Shown in pieces: positions 9,957 through 17,981 of a DNA stretch of 64,000 bases. A program made the translations under genes and the position numbers. Every line of letters begins with the position of its first letter. The stretch's first letter is position 1. Origin of the DNA: Ricordea florida (taxonomy: Eukaryota; Cnidaria; Anthozoa; Corallimorpharia; Ricordeidae); the NCBI GenBank assembly GCA_949710005.1, contig OX453272.1:47401146-47465145 (forward strand), given 5' to 3'. A model generated the notes under the pieces. That model was given only the letters and a program-made list of their open reading frames with translations, was not told where the DNA came from and did not search any database.

Positions 9957-10583
9957 ATGGAAGATTTACGAGATAAAATCCCATTCCACTGTATAATAAC
10001 AGGACCCACAAATTGCGGGAAAACAAAGTACTTAATTGAACAGCTCCGCGGGCCATTCCGGAAAGTTTTTGAATATATTGTGTTAATTTGTCCGACTTAT
10101 TCTAAAAATAAAACTTATCATAATTTTGCCCTAGGGGATAAACATTTCTATGTATTATCTCCAGATGCTAGTAACATCGATGAGATTAATGAATTGTTAA
10201 ATGATTGTCAAACTTTATTCTCTGGTACGAATACATTAATAATTCTAGATGATTGCGCTGTTTCCTCCGATCTGAAGAAAAGATCCAATAAATTTATAGA
10301 TTTAGCATTTTCGGGAAGGCATCATGGTTTATCAATGTGGGTTTTAACTCAGCAATTAACTTCAATAGCAAAACCATTTCGGGAAAATATAGCTTGCGTT
10401 GTTACTTTTCATAATCCTTCTCAGAAAGGCATGAAAATGTTTTTCGAGGATTACGGAGGAGATTTGGATTATGAAATGGGTAAAAAGTTTATGCATCTCC
10501 TGAAAACAGAAAAATATTCTAGGTTATGTTTGAGTTTGCGATATCCATTTAATTACTATTTAGAGATTCCCGAAGTGATTTAA
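9957..10583 (+). CDS. Genome-packaging ATPase (FtsK/HerA/A32-like)
   Basis: This 208-aa protein would pump DNA into the capsid. The Walker A motif GPTNCGKT is at residues 16-23 and Walker B TLIILDDC at 93-100. A glutamine-containing sensor-like segment (WVLTQQLTSIAKPFREN) follows. An earlier in-frame ATG exists at 9942, but the homologue in element 2 starts at the equivalent of 9957 (MEELRDK), so the later start is chosen. Its stop codon sits in a GTGATTTAA sequence that also looks like the promoter motif for the next gene, 6 bp downstream. Confidence 0.9.
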   Translation: MEDLRDKIPFHCIITGPTNCGKTKYLIEQLRGPFRKVFEYIVLICPTYSKNKTYHNFALGDKHFYVLSPDASNIDEINELLNDCQTLFSGTNTLIILDDCAVSSDLKKRSNKFIDLAFSGRHHGLSMWVLTQQLTSIAKPFRENIACVVTFHNPSQKGMKMFFEDYGGDLDYEMGKKFMHLLKTEKYSRLCLSLRYPFNYYLEIPEVI

Positions 10584-10589
10584 CAAAAG

Positions 10590-11129
10590 ATGGCTAATAT
10601 TGATGATTACATTGAAGAAGACCAACCAAAGGCAGTACCGGAAAAAAGTGAGGATCTTGAAATAAAACAAGAATCACTTGCCATTCTCGCGGCCTTGGGA
10701 ACAACAAAGGAATATTTGGGGGTTGAAATGAATCTGGGAGATATAAAGAAATTATCAGCAAAAGATGTTGAAAAGTATTTTAATCGTTATCAAGCGGTAA
10801 TGGGAAAGAAAATTAATGGGGGATTAGTAGATTCATCCCTTCAATTAGTTTCAAAACTTATTTCTTATTTAGTTCCGGTTGATGATATAGAATCTCTTTG
10901 CAATGATTTGAAGAATGATGATTTGGTAAATCGAGAATTATCAAATGTTGTTGGGTTATTAGCATTGAAAGCAGGAAGATTGGCAGCACTTGCTAGCGGA
11001 CTATTTCAAGTAGCTAAACACATAAAATTCAACAGAAATCAACAATTTTCAAGAGAAGAACAAGGTAATGCCAGCATAACTGATCAGGAAACTAAGCAAT
11101 CTACTGAAGGTGTTGATACAGTGTATTAA
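10590..11129 (+). CDS. Conserved Polinton protein, 179 aa, unknown function
   Basis: A soluble, helical protein. Its centre is strongly conserved with the element 2 protein (IKQESLAILAALGTTKEYLG, DIKKLSAKDVEKYF, KINGGLVDSSLQLVSK, LKNDDLVNRELSNVVGLLAL), while the acidic N-terminus and the C-terminal tail vary. Both copies end in DTVY. The position directly after the packaging ATPase in both elements suggests a structural or assembly role. I recognise it only as a recurrent hypothetical protein of cnidarian Polintons. Confidence 0.8.
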   Translation: MANIDDYIEEDQPKAVPEKSEDLEIKQESLAILAALGTTKEYLGVEMNLGDIKKLSAKDVEKYFNRYQAVMGKKINGGLVDSSLQLVSKLISYLVPVDDIESLCNDLKNDDLVNRELSNVVGLLALKAGRLAALASGLFQVAKHIKFNRNQQFSREEQGNASITDQETKQSTEGVDTVY

Positions 11130-11134
11130 ACAGA

Positions 11135-11162
11135 TCTAAAAACTTATTCTAAGCATCTAAAT
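11135..11162 (+). promoter_or_regulatory. Promoter-like motif before the 134-aa gene
   Basis: TCTAAAAACTTATTCTAAG followed by a second TCTAAATAAC leads into the ATG at 11167. Confidence 0.4.
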
Positions 11163-11166
11163 AACA

Positions 11167-11571
11167 ATGTCTGAACAAAATGAGCAAAATGTTGAGAAAA
11201 TTACTTCTGATTCGGTACCTGAAAATAAAGATACTAAAAAGAAAGATCCTAAAAAAGTTGCTGCTGGAAAGAAATTAGCTGAATATAATAAAAAAGCAAA
11301 AGAAGCATTATCTAGGGAGATGAAAAGAGAAGATATAGATAATGAAGAAAAAAAAAGCACCAGCGAATCCAAGCCTTGGCTGCCTGAGTTATCTTTTACT
11401 ACTGTTTTATCAGTTATTGGTTTGGGGTTTACAGCATTTGATATTTTTATGAGATATCAGGAAAAGGCTAGGGTAGAATATTCTAATAGGATAGCTGATT
11501 TATCGCAAGTTCCACAAATACCACAACCTTCAAAAATTCCATTGCCCACAAAATCTTTAGGAATGGAATAA
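11167..11571 (+). CDS. Single-span membrane protein, 134 aa
   Basis: The first 75 residues are highly charged (many Lys and Glu, with KDPKKVAAGKKLAEYNKKAK conserved in element 2). One hydrophobic segment follows (LSFTTVLSVIGLGFTAFDIF, about 79-98), then a proline-rich tail. The element 2 homologue keeps the basic block, the membrane segment and the proline-rich end. It is probably a virion or assembly membrane protein. No known family is recognised. Confidence 0.75.
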   Translation: MSEQNEQNVEKITSDSVPENKDTKKKDPKKVAAGKKLAEYNKKAKEALSREMKREDIDNEEKKSTSESKPWLPELSFTTVLSVIGLGFTAFDIFMRYQEKARVEYSNRIADLSQVPQIPQPSKIPLPTKSLGME

Positions 11572-11584
11572 TACCAAAAGTAAT

Positions 11585-11598
11585 TTAAAAGTTTCTCA
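11585..11598 (+). promoter_or_regulatory. Promoter-like motif before the 72-aa gene
   Basis: TTTAAAAGTTTCTC is followed by ATGATACAGTAAAA. The same order (motif, TTTCT, GAT.CAGTAAAA, ATG) is found before its homologue in element 2. Confidence 0.55.
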
Positions 11599-11615
11599 AT
11601 GATACAGTAAAAATT

Positions 11616-11834
11616 ATGTCAACGGAAAACAAACTTGTGAAAACTGTAACTGATTCGGCGGTACTTATCGGATTAGGCGCTGGAGTTGGTTATGTGGCTA
11701 AGAAGCTAATGAAAGAATCATTTTTGAGTGACCCATCCTCGAGTATTACAAATTACGCAAAATGGGTTGCGGTATTATCCGGAAGCATGTATCTAAAAAC
11801 CTATTTAGAGGATCAGAAGATTTTACCTAAATAA
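11616..11834 (+). CDS. Small two-span membrane protein, 72 aa
   Basis: It has two hydrophobic segments (AVLIGLGAGVGYVAKKLM and YAKWVAVLSGSMYLKTYL). It is nearly identical to the 72-aa protein at 26602-26820, one of the most conserved proteins between the two elements. It is followed only 4 bp later by the next gene, so the pair is probably co-expressed. Function unknown; a holin-like or virion membrane role is possible but unproven. Confidence 0.8.
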   Translation: MSTENKLVKTVTDSAVLIGLGAGVGYVAKKLMKESFLSDPSSSITNYAKWVAVLSGSMYLKTYLEDQKILPK

Positions 11835-11838
11835 AATT

Positions 11839-12237
11839 ATGGCATTATTATCAGTTGGAATGATGATTGGTGGAGCCATCTTGAATGCAACTGCATTTAC
11901 TGGAGGAAATTATCTTGCAAAATATTTATCGGGGCGAAATGTGGATACTGAAAAAATACGACACGACAAAGCAATGGAAAAATATCAAAGAGATTACGAA
12001 GCATATCAGGAAAAAAGACAAAAAATGCTTGATTGGAAAATGAAGAAAAAGGATGAAAAATATCAGGCATCAAAAAATATTTCAACTACAAATCAAGCTT
12101 TTGAATTGTACGGCCAAATGACTGAACCAAAATTCTCTGATTATTACAAACCAAACGATGACCAAAAGACTGGGGAAATGGTATATGTCGGGGCAGGAAT
12201 GTTAGGTTTAGGTTACGCGGTCAGTAAATTTTTATAA
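11839..12237 (+). CDS. Membrane-anchored protein with charged middle, 132 aa
   Basis: Hydrophobic ends (GMMIGGAILNATAFTGGNYL at the start and VYVGAGMLGLGYAVSKFL at the end) enclose a charged helical middle (EKYQRDYEAYQEKRQKMLDW). The element 2 homologue (26176-26598) has the same layout. It probably lies in a membrane at both ends. Function unknown. Confidence 0.78.
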   Translation: MALLSVGMMIGGAILNATAFTGGNYLAKYLSGRNVDTEKIRHDKAMEKYQRDYEAYQEKRQKMLDWKMKKKDEKYQASKNISTTNQAFELYGQMTEPKFSDYYKPNDDQKTGEMVYVGAGMLGLGYAVSKFL

Positions 12238-12241
12238 ATTA

Positions 12242-12283
12242 TTATATAACTTGTAATAAGTCAATCAAAATAAGTTATATAAC
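12242..12283. terminator. Palindromic hairpin between convergent genes
   Basis: TTATATAAC (12242-12250) and GTTATATAAC (12274-12283) can pair across a 23-base loop. The site lies between the convergent ends of the genes at 11839-12237 (plus) and 12288-12542 (minus). It resembles the tighter hairpins at 16880, 21086 and 21658. Confidence 0.45.
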
Positions 12284-12287
12284 ATAA

Positions 12288-12542
12288 TTAAAGTATTCGT
12301 ATACCATATAATTCCTCAGTTATCATAATTTTTGCCACATTTTTTTCTTTTTCTTCAAATTCATCAATATTCTTAACCAAATTAAATAAAAAATTTAGTT
12401 TTTCTTCTTTTTCTTTATTATCTTTTGTTCCAACAGCTAAATCATATAATAAGCCAAATTTTTTTCTTTTTTCCCCTTCTTCCTCATCAAAATCTTTAAG
12501 TATAGATCCCCATAAAAGTCTTTTTGCTATATTTTCGTCCAT
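12288..12542 (-). CDS. Small charged protein, 84 aa, unknown
   Basis: A Lys/Glu-rich helical protein (DEEEGEKRKKFGLL, KNIDEFEEKEKNVAK) encoded against the direction of the particle block. Before its ATG on the minus strand is GATTTTAAAAGATAAAAGG, a version of the common promoter motif, which supports it as real. Element 2 has no frame at this place. Confidence 0.55.
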   Translation of the reverse strand: MDENIAKRLLWGSILKDFDEEEGEKRKKFGLLYDLAVGTKDNKEKEEKLNFLFNLVKNIDEFEEKEKNVAKIMITEELYGIRIL

Positions 12543-12596
12543 TTTTTTATATAATCCTTTTATCTTTTAAAATCAAATTTTTCTTCAGTTCTAAGG

Positions 12597-12610
12597 GGTC
12601 TAAAGATTTC
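12597..12610 (+). promoter_or_regulatory. Promoter-like motif before the coiled-coil protein gene
   Basis: GGTCTAAAGATTTC is followed by ATACTGATGAGTAAAAAATC and the ATG at 12631. The element 2 gene has the same arrangement. Confidence 0.6.
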
Positions 12611-12630
12611 ATACTGATGAGTAAAAAATC

Positions 12631-13800
12631 ATGGCGGAAGAAATACCAATGGAAGATTTTCCAAAAGAAACTGATGATGATTATGATTGGGATGATACAA
12701 CTTTCCAACCCACAAACACATCTACATCCCTTGAACAAGATTATCCTGGTTATGATGATTATAACCAATCAAGAGACAGGGCTCAATGGGAAAACCCACC
12801 AGAAAGAATGCGCCTGGGAGAAAGAGATTTGGGATATGATAGAATGAGTGAAGCTAGGCAAGAACTCAAACGATATTATCCAGATTACAAGCCAAATGAA
12901 AGCCCATTTAATGTACGCTTTGGAGAAAATAGTAGCATAGAAGGACAATTAAGTACTGCTAGTAATAATGTGTGGCATACAATAGTTGATGAAAATGGTG
13001 TTCGTAACACAGAAAATTTACCAAAAACATTTAGAAAAGCTCTAGGTGCTGATTATGAAACAATGTTGAATATTTTAAATGAAGAAAAAGAAAAACATAA
13101 TGAATTGCGATCCGCAGTGCAGGGAATAGACGCGCTTTTGGCAACACGAACGGAGGAGATTGAAGGATATGTGGAGAGAGAAAAAGAGCTTCGATTATTC
13201 ATTGAGAAACAACAGGCGCAAAAAGCAGAAAATAAAAGTCTTTTCGATCAAACCGTTAAACAGAATATAGAATTAAAAACACAAGCGGAGAAAATTTTGG
13301 AGGAATTAAAATTGTACAAAGAGGAGATTGATAAATATAAGAAGGATAAGTTAAATTTACAAACGCTAGAAAAGAGCAGGGATAGTCTAAAAGCAGAGAA
13401 CGACAAATTGAAAGAGCAAATAGGCGAACAATTGTCGGACATTGAGAGCAGAAAAAATGAAATACTTAAAAATTTACCATTACGAGAGCGAATAAAGTAC
13501 ATCTTCAAAAAGTATGGATTTACAGTATTTGCTGTTCTAAGTGCGGTAGGTACCATCATTGGGGTTATAGTTTCTAATCTTTCAAAAGGTTTATCTGCTT
13601 TGGGGAAAGGCGTGGGAAATGGTTTGAAAACTCTTGGAAAAAAACTGGGCGAAATATTACCTGGGATGGTTGGTGCAATAGTTAGCTTTCTTTTCAAAAC
13701 AGCTGGGCAGGTCATTGGATTTTTAGGTGAGAATGCTTGGCTTTTGATAATGGCTGTAGTTCTGTATTTTGTGGAAAGTATAAAAAGGAAGAGAAAGTAA
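12631..13800 (+). CDS. Coiled-coil membrane protein, 389 aa
   Basis: The acidic, low-complexity N-terminus is followed by a long coiled coil (about residues 140-290). Then come a conserved LRERIKYIFKKYGFTVFAVL and a hydrophobic, glycine-rich C-terminus (GKGVGNGLKTLGKKLGEILPG, then a strongly hydrophobic anchor and a basic tail KRKRK). The C-terminal 110 residues are almost the same in element 2, while the N-terminal half differs greatly. The pattern recurs in cnidarian Polintons without an assigned function. A virion spike, tether or membrane-remodelling role is possible. The next gene starts 38 bp after its stop. Confidence 0.78.
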   Translation: MAEEIPMEDFPKETDDDYDWDDTTFQPTNTSTSLEQDYPGYDDYNQSRDRAQWENPPERMRLGERDLGYDRMSEARQELKRYYPDYKPNESPFNVRFGENSSIEGQLSTASNNVWHTIVDENGVRNTENLPKTFRKALGADYETMLNILNEEKEKHNELRSAVQGIDALLATRTEEIEGYVEREKELRLFIEKQQAQKAENKSLFDQTVKQNIELKTQAEKILEELKLYKEEIDKYKKDKLNLQTLEKSRDSLKAENDKLKEQIGEQLSDIESRKNEILKNLPLRERIKYIFKKYGFTVFAVLSAVGTIIGVIVSNLSKGLSALGKGVGNGLKTLGKKLGEILPGMVGAIVSFLFKTAGQVIGFLGENAWLLIMAVVLYFVESIKRKRK

Positions 13801-13802
13801 CA

Positions 13803-13816
13803 AATTTAAAGACATC
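13803..13816 (+). promoter_or_regulatory. Promoter-like motif before the glycine-zipper gene
   Basis: AATTTAAAGACATC is followed by CAGTAAAATACAATATG. The last 17 bases, including the ATG, are identical before the element 2 homologue, which fixes the start at 13839. Confidence 0.6.
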
Positions 13817-13838
13817 ATACCGTTCAGTAAAATACAAT

Positions 13839-14456
13839 ATGGGCGAATACAATGGAATTTATCCTCAATTACCTAATAATAATTTCCAAACACAAATAGG
13901 AGATAGTACAATTAATTTCAGGCTACAAAAATCGAGTGAGGTATTACAAAATCTCGAGAAGGAAATTAAACATTACGAAGAAGTGAGGAAAAAATATAAT
14001 AGAGCAAGAGAAATATGCACAAAAATTAGTGTTTCTGGCGGATTTATTTCAGTTCTTCTATCAGCGAGCGGATTAGGAACTTCTCTCACGGGGTTTGGTG
14101 CTATTGTTGGTGTGCCTTTAGGTGTGGTTGGTGGTGTTTTTGGGGGTTTGTCGATTGGATTTGGTTTTGCCTCTAAAAGTCTTTCTGGAAAAGTTAGTAA
14201 ACACGAACAAACCGTTGCAATTGCAAAATCAAAATTAAACACCATTAACGATTTAGTCTCAAAAGCTTTGAAAGATAATGTTATATCCGATCAAGAATTT
14301 TCCATAATTTTGGCGGAGTTGGAAAAGTTTCAAAAACTGAAACAAGAAATACGACAAAAATTCAGAAAAGATTCAGAAAAAAACTTCGACATGAGTATGA
14401 TAAGGAAGAAAGTTCGAGAAGATCTATTAAAAGAATTAACCAATCCGGCTGGTTAA
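13839..14456 (+). CDS. Glycine-zipper membrane-active protein, 205 aa
   Basis: A hydrophobic hairpin rich in Gly and Ala (VSGGFISVLLSASGLGTSLT and GFGAIVGVPLGVVGGVFGG) lies between two charged helical regions. The layout recalls apolipoprotein-L or pore-forming proteins, but only by composition. The open frame extends upstream to 13737 inside the previous gene. The start at 13839 is preferred because of the promoter motif and the match to the element 2 start. Both copies share LEKEIKHYEEVRKKYNRAR-type and ISDQEFSIIL-type segments. It might help membrane penetration during entry; that is speculation. Confidence 0.75.
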   Translation: MGEYNGIYPQLPNNNFQTQIGDSTINFRLQKSSEVLQNLEKEIKHYEEVRKKYNRAREICTKISVSGGFISVLLSASGLGTSLTGFGAIVGVPLGVVGGVFGGLSIGFGFASKSLSGKVSKHEQTVAIAKSKLNTINDLVSKALKDNVISDQEFSIILAELEKFQKLKQEIRQKFRKDSEKNFDMSMIRKKVREDLLKELTNPAG

Positions 14457-14477
14457 AAATTTCTTTTGAAAGAACTG

Positions 14478-14543
14478 ATGTGGGGTGTAATTGTTTTGCC
14501 GGGATTAGAAGAGAGGTTAATTGAATTTACATCTTATTCTTAA
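14478..14543 (+). CDS. Possible hydrophobic micropeptide, 21 aa
   Basis: ATG at 14478 opens a 21-codon frame (MWGVIVLPGLEER and on). The surrounding 60 bases are strikingly similar to 24086-24139 of element 2, where the matching frame gives a 17-aa hydrophobic peptide. It could be a real peptide or a conserved regulatory stretch. Confidence 0.3.
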   Translation: MWGVIVLPGLEERLIEFTSYS

Positions 14544-14545
14544 AA

Positions 14546-14556
14546 GATCTAAAGAT
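14546..14556 (+). promoter_or_regulatory. Promoter-like motif before the large anchored protein
   Basis: GATCTAAAGAT lies 28 bases before the ATG at 14584 and supports that start over the earlier TTG at 14521. Confidence 0.55.
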
Positions 14557-14583
14557 CAGATAAATTGGGAAACAAAGAATAAG

Positions 14584-16185
14584 ATGTTATTGGACGATTT
14601 CAAAACTAGGTATCCAAAAGCTAACTTGGAAAAATTTACATTTGTGAATGATTCATTCGGTGGATATATTGAATGGAAAGTCAATGGGACAACAATTATG
14701 TCAAATGACGATCCTTCTGGAAAAACCTGGACTGAAAATCTTTCTAATAATTTGAAAACATTATTATGGGAAGATTTGGGGGTTGAAAATAAAGTTAGGG
14801 TAAGTTCATTTCCAAAAAGTTTAAAATTTACAAACCAAACATATCCAATACCTGGAGTTAAATTTAATGAGTTTGCTGATAATGTAACAATGATGTTAAC
14901 TAATTTGAATATATATGTTTCAGAAAAAGATTATTTCAATGCGCCGATGAAAAATATTTTCAAAAATCAGACTGTAGAACTTAATAGCGGAAAAGAAGCA
15001 AGAGCTTGGTTGGGAAAACCAAATATCAAGCAATGGCCACAGCAATTAAACATGGCGGTTTGGTGCGCAACATCTGGATGCGGTGTAAGTTTGAGTGATA
15101 TTTTTAGTTACCCGAAAGTTATTAAAAGTTTTTTCATATTTCACATATACTTTACAATAAGAAGAATATTAGAGGAATTGCAAGCGGTATTGCCCGATGA
15201 AGAAACTTTTTCTGTAAAAAATAATTCATACGATAAAAATGTTTATAATAGATTGTGCGCAGAATTTGGGTTAAGTAATAATCAAGATTTTAAGGGGTGG
15301 AATAAACCCTTAGCTGATTTCAGATTCAAGGGAGGAGCAAACCATGGGGCGGGGGATGTATTCATAGATTATGGAAAAGGATACATTCCCCCAGGGAAAA
15401 CCAGTACAGAAGCAATAGGCGGTGGAAAACAAAATGTTAGAATTGTACGCAACTACGATCCTGATGCAAATATTTGGCCAAGCAGTTCAGCTAAATTTTC
15501 AGATTATGGTGGAAAAGCAATAGAGGGAAATTTAATATCTATGCTCAGAAATGATCATTTTGTGGATTTTCAATATGCATGGTTTATACCAGAATCTGGA
15601 CATGGATTAACAAAAGCTGGATTAGGAAGAATAAATAGATCAGTTGAGGCTTTTGTTTATTGCATATTAGGCGCACAAGTTAATACCAGAAATTCTATTG
15701 TGGGTAATGGTGGAGGAGCAATCGAAACACAAAATGAATTCAAAGCATTATTCGAAAGTTCTGTTAAAGTGAATGATATTTCTAAATCCGTTCAAAATTA
15801 CCAAAAATCTGTGCAGGAAACTAAATTAAGGCTTGATTTAGCTGTGGCCCCAGGAGTTTGGTTGATCCCGAGTAATTTAATTATAAATACAGAAAGTGTG
15901 ATCGGGTACAATAATGATCTTAAAATAGCAACAGAAGATATGACTTTTGGGGTAAATAATTCAGTAAATGTCAAAACAAAAACTGTTGGAATCCCCAATA
16001 GTTTAGGGGCAACGAAAGTTATATTAAATACCAACCCACAACCAATGAAACCTAAATCAAATGAAAAGGAGGAATCGGTGAATGACGAAGAAAAAGTTAG
16101 TAATATAGAAACATCTCCTCATCAAAATAATCTTATTGTTTTGGCGATTGGCGGAGCGTTATTATCCTGGTTTTTGTTTCGTTAA
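14584..16185 (+). CDS. Large C-terminally anchored structural protein, 533 aa
   Basis: The second largest protein of the element, unknown in function but collinear with the element 2 protein. Conserved blocks include GGYIEWKVNGTTIMSNDDPS, QLNMAVWCATSGCGVSLS, FHIYFTIRRILEEL, WFIPESGHGLTKAGLGR and AFVYCILGAQVNTRN. The C-terminus ends in one membrane span (IVLAIGGALLSWFLF). It probably sits in the virion or a membrane with its bulk on one side; a vertex, receptor-binding or internal-membrane role is possible. The in-frame TTG at 14521 is not used as start because the promoter motif lies between it and the ATG at 14584. Confidence 0.78.
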   Translation: MLLDDFKTRYPKANLEKFTFVNDSFGGYIEWKVNGTTIMSNDDPSGKTWTENLSNNLKTLLWEDLGVENKVRVSSFPKSLKFTNQTYPIPGVKFNEFADNVTMMLTNLNIYVSEKDYFNAPMKNIFKNQTVELNSGKEARAWLGKPNIKQWPQQLNMAVWCATSGCGVSLSDIFSYPKVIKSFFIFHIYFTIRRILEELQAVLPDEETFSVKNNSYDKNVYNRLCAEFGLSNNQDFKGWNKPLADFRFKGGANHGAGDVFIDYGKGYIPPGKTSTEAIGGGKQNVRIVRNYDPDANIWPSSSAKFSDYGGKAIEGNLISMLRNDHFVDFQYAWFIPESGHGLTKAGLGRINRSVEAFVYCILGAQVNTRNSIVGNGGGAIETQNEFKALFESSVKVNDISKSVQNYQKSVQETKLRLDLAVAPGVWLIPSNLIINTESVIGYNNDLKIATEDMTFGVNNSVNVKTKTVGIPNSLGATKVILNTNPQPMKPKSNEKEESVNDEEKVSNIETSPHQNNLIVLAIGGALLSWFLFR

Positions 16186-16200
16186 TGTTTTGATTATATA

Positions 16201-16211
16201 AATCTAAAGAT
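16201..16211 (+). promoter_or_regulatory. Promoter-like motif before the penton-like gene
   Basis: AATCTAAAGAT is followed by GAACATGGTGTAATCAAAAC. The element 2 gene has an almost identical leader (motif, then GAATATGGTGTAATCAAAC), so both motif and leader are conserved. Confidence 0.6.
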
Positions 16212-16234
16212 GAACATGGTGTAATCAAAACAAA

Positions 16235-16870
16235 ATGTTAAGTATTACTATGTGTGAATCAGAAACCAGGATTTATTTAGATCCGCCGCTGAAAAATCTT
16301 CGGGAGATACAGCTCCTGGATTGTAATTTAAACACCAAAAGGTTGATTAATTTTAAGGATCAACAGATATTATTCAATGATAATAATCAACCTCTCATAA
16401 TAATACAACCTGGCACATATTCGTTGCGTGATATCCAATCGATCTTTCTTAATGATACTAATAGGGAAAAGATAACAATCATTGAAACAGACACTGCTGA
16501 CTATCTTTATTCCAATAAGAACTTCAAAATAAAACTTACGAGAGGGTTGGCCTTTGGTTTAGGCGTGCCTGAAGTTATAAATCCAGGTAAATTATACCCC
16601 ATAAATATCCAGATTAAGGGGCCACTGAGACTTATGTGTAGTATAGTGGATAATAAGTCATCATATATGAATAACACCAAATATGGAGAACTTGTGAAAC
16701 TCGCGCCATCACACCTACTCGCAAACATACCCTCAAAGGATTATCCGACAATTCCGGTTCAAAAATATGAGAACCCCATAAACCACTTTGATTTAACTAT
16801 CTTGGACAATGAATGGAAAAAACTTAATTTAAGGGGATTGTCAATAACTTTTAGTTTAAGATTCAGATAA
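16235..16870 (+). CDS. Minor capsid (penton-like, single jelly-roll) protein
   Basis: A 211-aa beta-rich protein. The pattern LREIQLLDCNL, then IQPGTYSLRDIQSIFLND, IKLTRGLAFGLGVPEVI, IKGPLRLMCSIVD and finally FDLTILDNEWKKLNLRGLS fits the penton/minor capsid family of Polintons and adintoviruses. Its usual role is to occupy the five-fold vertices. It is the last gene of the rightward block; a hairpin follows its stop. The element 2 copy (21701-22336) is very similar over the full length. Confidence 0.82.
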   Translation: MLSITMCESETRIYLDPPLKNLREIQLLDCNLNTKRLINFKDQQILFNDNNQPLIIIQPGTYSLRDIQSIFLNDTNREKITIIETDTADYLYSNKNFKIKLTRGLAFGLGVPEVINPGKLYPINIQIKGPLRLMCSIVDNKSSYMNNTKYGELVKLAPSHLLANIPSKDYPTIPVQKYENPINHFDLTILDNEWKKLNLRGLSITFSLRFR

Positions 16871-16879
16871 ATTTTTTTT

Positions 16880-16909
16880 GTTATGTAACCATTTATTGGG
16901 TTATATAAC
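16880..16909. terminator. Hairpin between convergent genes
   Basis: GTTATGTAAC and GTTATATAAC are separated by 10 bases. The penton-like gene (plus) and the 210-aa gene (minus) end on either side. The equivalent site of element 2 carries the same kind of hairpin at 21658-21683. A transcript-end or polyadenylation function is inferred. Confidence 0.6.
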
Positions 16910-16929
16910 ATAATTAGATAATATTAATC

Positions 16930-17562
16930 TTATTCGCCCCAACGTTCTTTCAAATCTCTTAATTCCTCAAAATCGATACACCAATCTAAATATCTAGATG
17001 GGTGCCATGCTACGCCCATTAATTCATCATGTAATGGTTTGTAAAATAACTCTTTATGTAATATCTTATTTTTATCCAAAAATATGCTTACCTTTAATGA
17101 TGTAACATAAAATCTTTTGTCGAAAGCATTAATATTACATTCTTTATCATAATAAGCAAGGAAAACTCCATTTTTATAATAATGATCCAGCGCTTCATGA
17201 TTTTCAATAATCCTGCCATATACTGGATGATTATAATAATTATATTCTTCCTCAAAAAAATCCTCATTAGCAATTTCTAAAAGTTCTTTTACAAAATCAT
17301 TAACTGATATACCATCAACACCAAAATCTTTATTTTTAGAAAAAAAAATAGCTCCTTGAAAATCGTAATCATCATCATTAGCACAATATTCAATACTCAC
17401 GCTTATATCATTACAAAGCATTACATGTTTACAATATATATACTCAGAAAAATATTCTCTATTCTGTGATAAATTTTTTAATACAGAATCTTTTATTTGT
17501 TCTATAAAATCACAAATACCAACCTTTTCATCATTTTGATATTTAAGTTTTAATTTTTCCAT
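16930..17562 (-). CDS. Protein with C-terminal W(H/N)P(S/D)R motif, 210 aa
   Basis: An acidic protein whose last 40 residues are the conserved part: KPLHDELMGVAWHPSRYLDW followed by CIDFEELRDLKERWGE. The element 2 homologue has the same end (VAWNPDRYMDWC). Proteins with similar HP-R-W endings occur in giant DNA viruses, as far as I remember, but I cannot name a function. A version of the promoter motif (GATTTAAAGAAAAAAT) precedes the ATG. It is transcribed toward the particle block, as are the other right-end genes. Confidence 0.75.
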   Translation of the reverse strand: MEKLKLKYQNDEKVGICDFIEQIKDSVLKNLSQNREYFSEYIYCKHVMLCNDISVSIEYCANDDDYDFQGAIFFSKNKDFGVDGISVNDFVKELLEIANEDFFEEEYNYYNHPVYGRIIENHEALDHYYKNGVFLAYYDKECNINAFDKRFYVTSLKVSIFLDKNKILHKELFYKPLHDELMGVAWHPSRYLDWCIDFEELRDLKERWGE

Positions 17563-17603
17563 CTTTTTATTTTATTTTATATTTTTTCTTTAAATCAATT
17601 TTT

Positions 17604-17981
17604 TTATTTACATTCTTTGCAAGAAGCTTTTTGTTTGCTATGTTCGCATATTTGTTTTCCTCCACATTCTTTACATTGTTGTTTTTGATTATTGTGTTCG
17701 CATATTTGTGATCCTCCGCATTCCTTACACCGATATTTATATTTATTATGCACACAATTATACCCATTACATTCACTACAAAATTTTTTTATTTTCCCAT
17801 GATCACAAATAATTCTGCTAATGGGGAAAACTTTTTCAATTAAATCAGTAATTTCCTCATCTTTAAAATTTGAAATTTCATCAATTAATTCTTGCTTACT
17901 CATTTTTGCTCTTCCTTTAATTTTAAGATATTTTGCTATTATTTTTAGTTCATAAAGATATAAATCTCTTAATTTTTCCAT
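17604..17981 (-). CDS. SAP-like domain plus tandem C-x-H-x6-C-x2-C zinc repeats, 125 aa
   Basis: The N-terminal 40 residues (YLYELKIIAKYLKIKGRAKM, then SKQELIDEI) look like a SAP or Rho-N helix-extension-helix DNA-binding fold. Four zinc-ligand units follow with spacing C-x-H-x6-C-x2-C and an 18-residue period in the best part (ICEHNNQKQQCKECGG). Such repeats are common in algal and protist-virus proteins. The gene starts in the right TIR and shares its promoter, leader and first codon with the polymerase gene at the other end. It could bind the element ends or regulate transcription. Its homologue in element 2 is at 20257-20709 with five units. Confidence 0.75.
   Translation of the reverse strand: MEKLRDLYLYELKIIAKYLKIKGRAKMSKQELIDEISNFKDEEITDLIEKVFPISRIICDHGKIKKFCSECNGYNCVHNKYKYRCKECGGSQICEHNNQKQQCKECGGKQICEHSKQKASCKECK

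Noticed and set aside
13248..13715. Antisense 155-aa frame in the coiled-coil gene
   Set aside because: Shadow on the wrong strand; the sense protein is conserved in element 2.
14521..14583. N-terminal extension of the large anchored protein from a TTG
   Set aside because: The promoter motif lies inside it and eukaryotic translation would use the ATG at 14584.
17567..17776. Separate minus-strand protein near the zinc-repeat gene
   Set aside because: Alternate frame of the 54-bp zinc-repeat units; the zinc-ligand frame is the real one.
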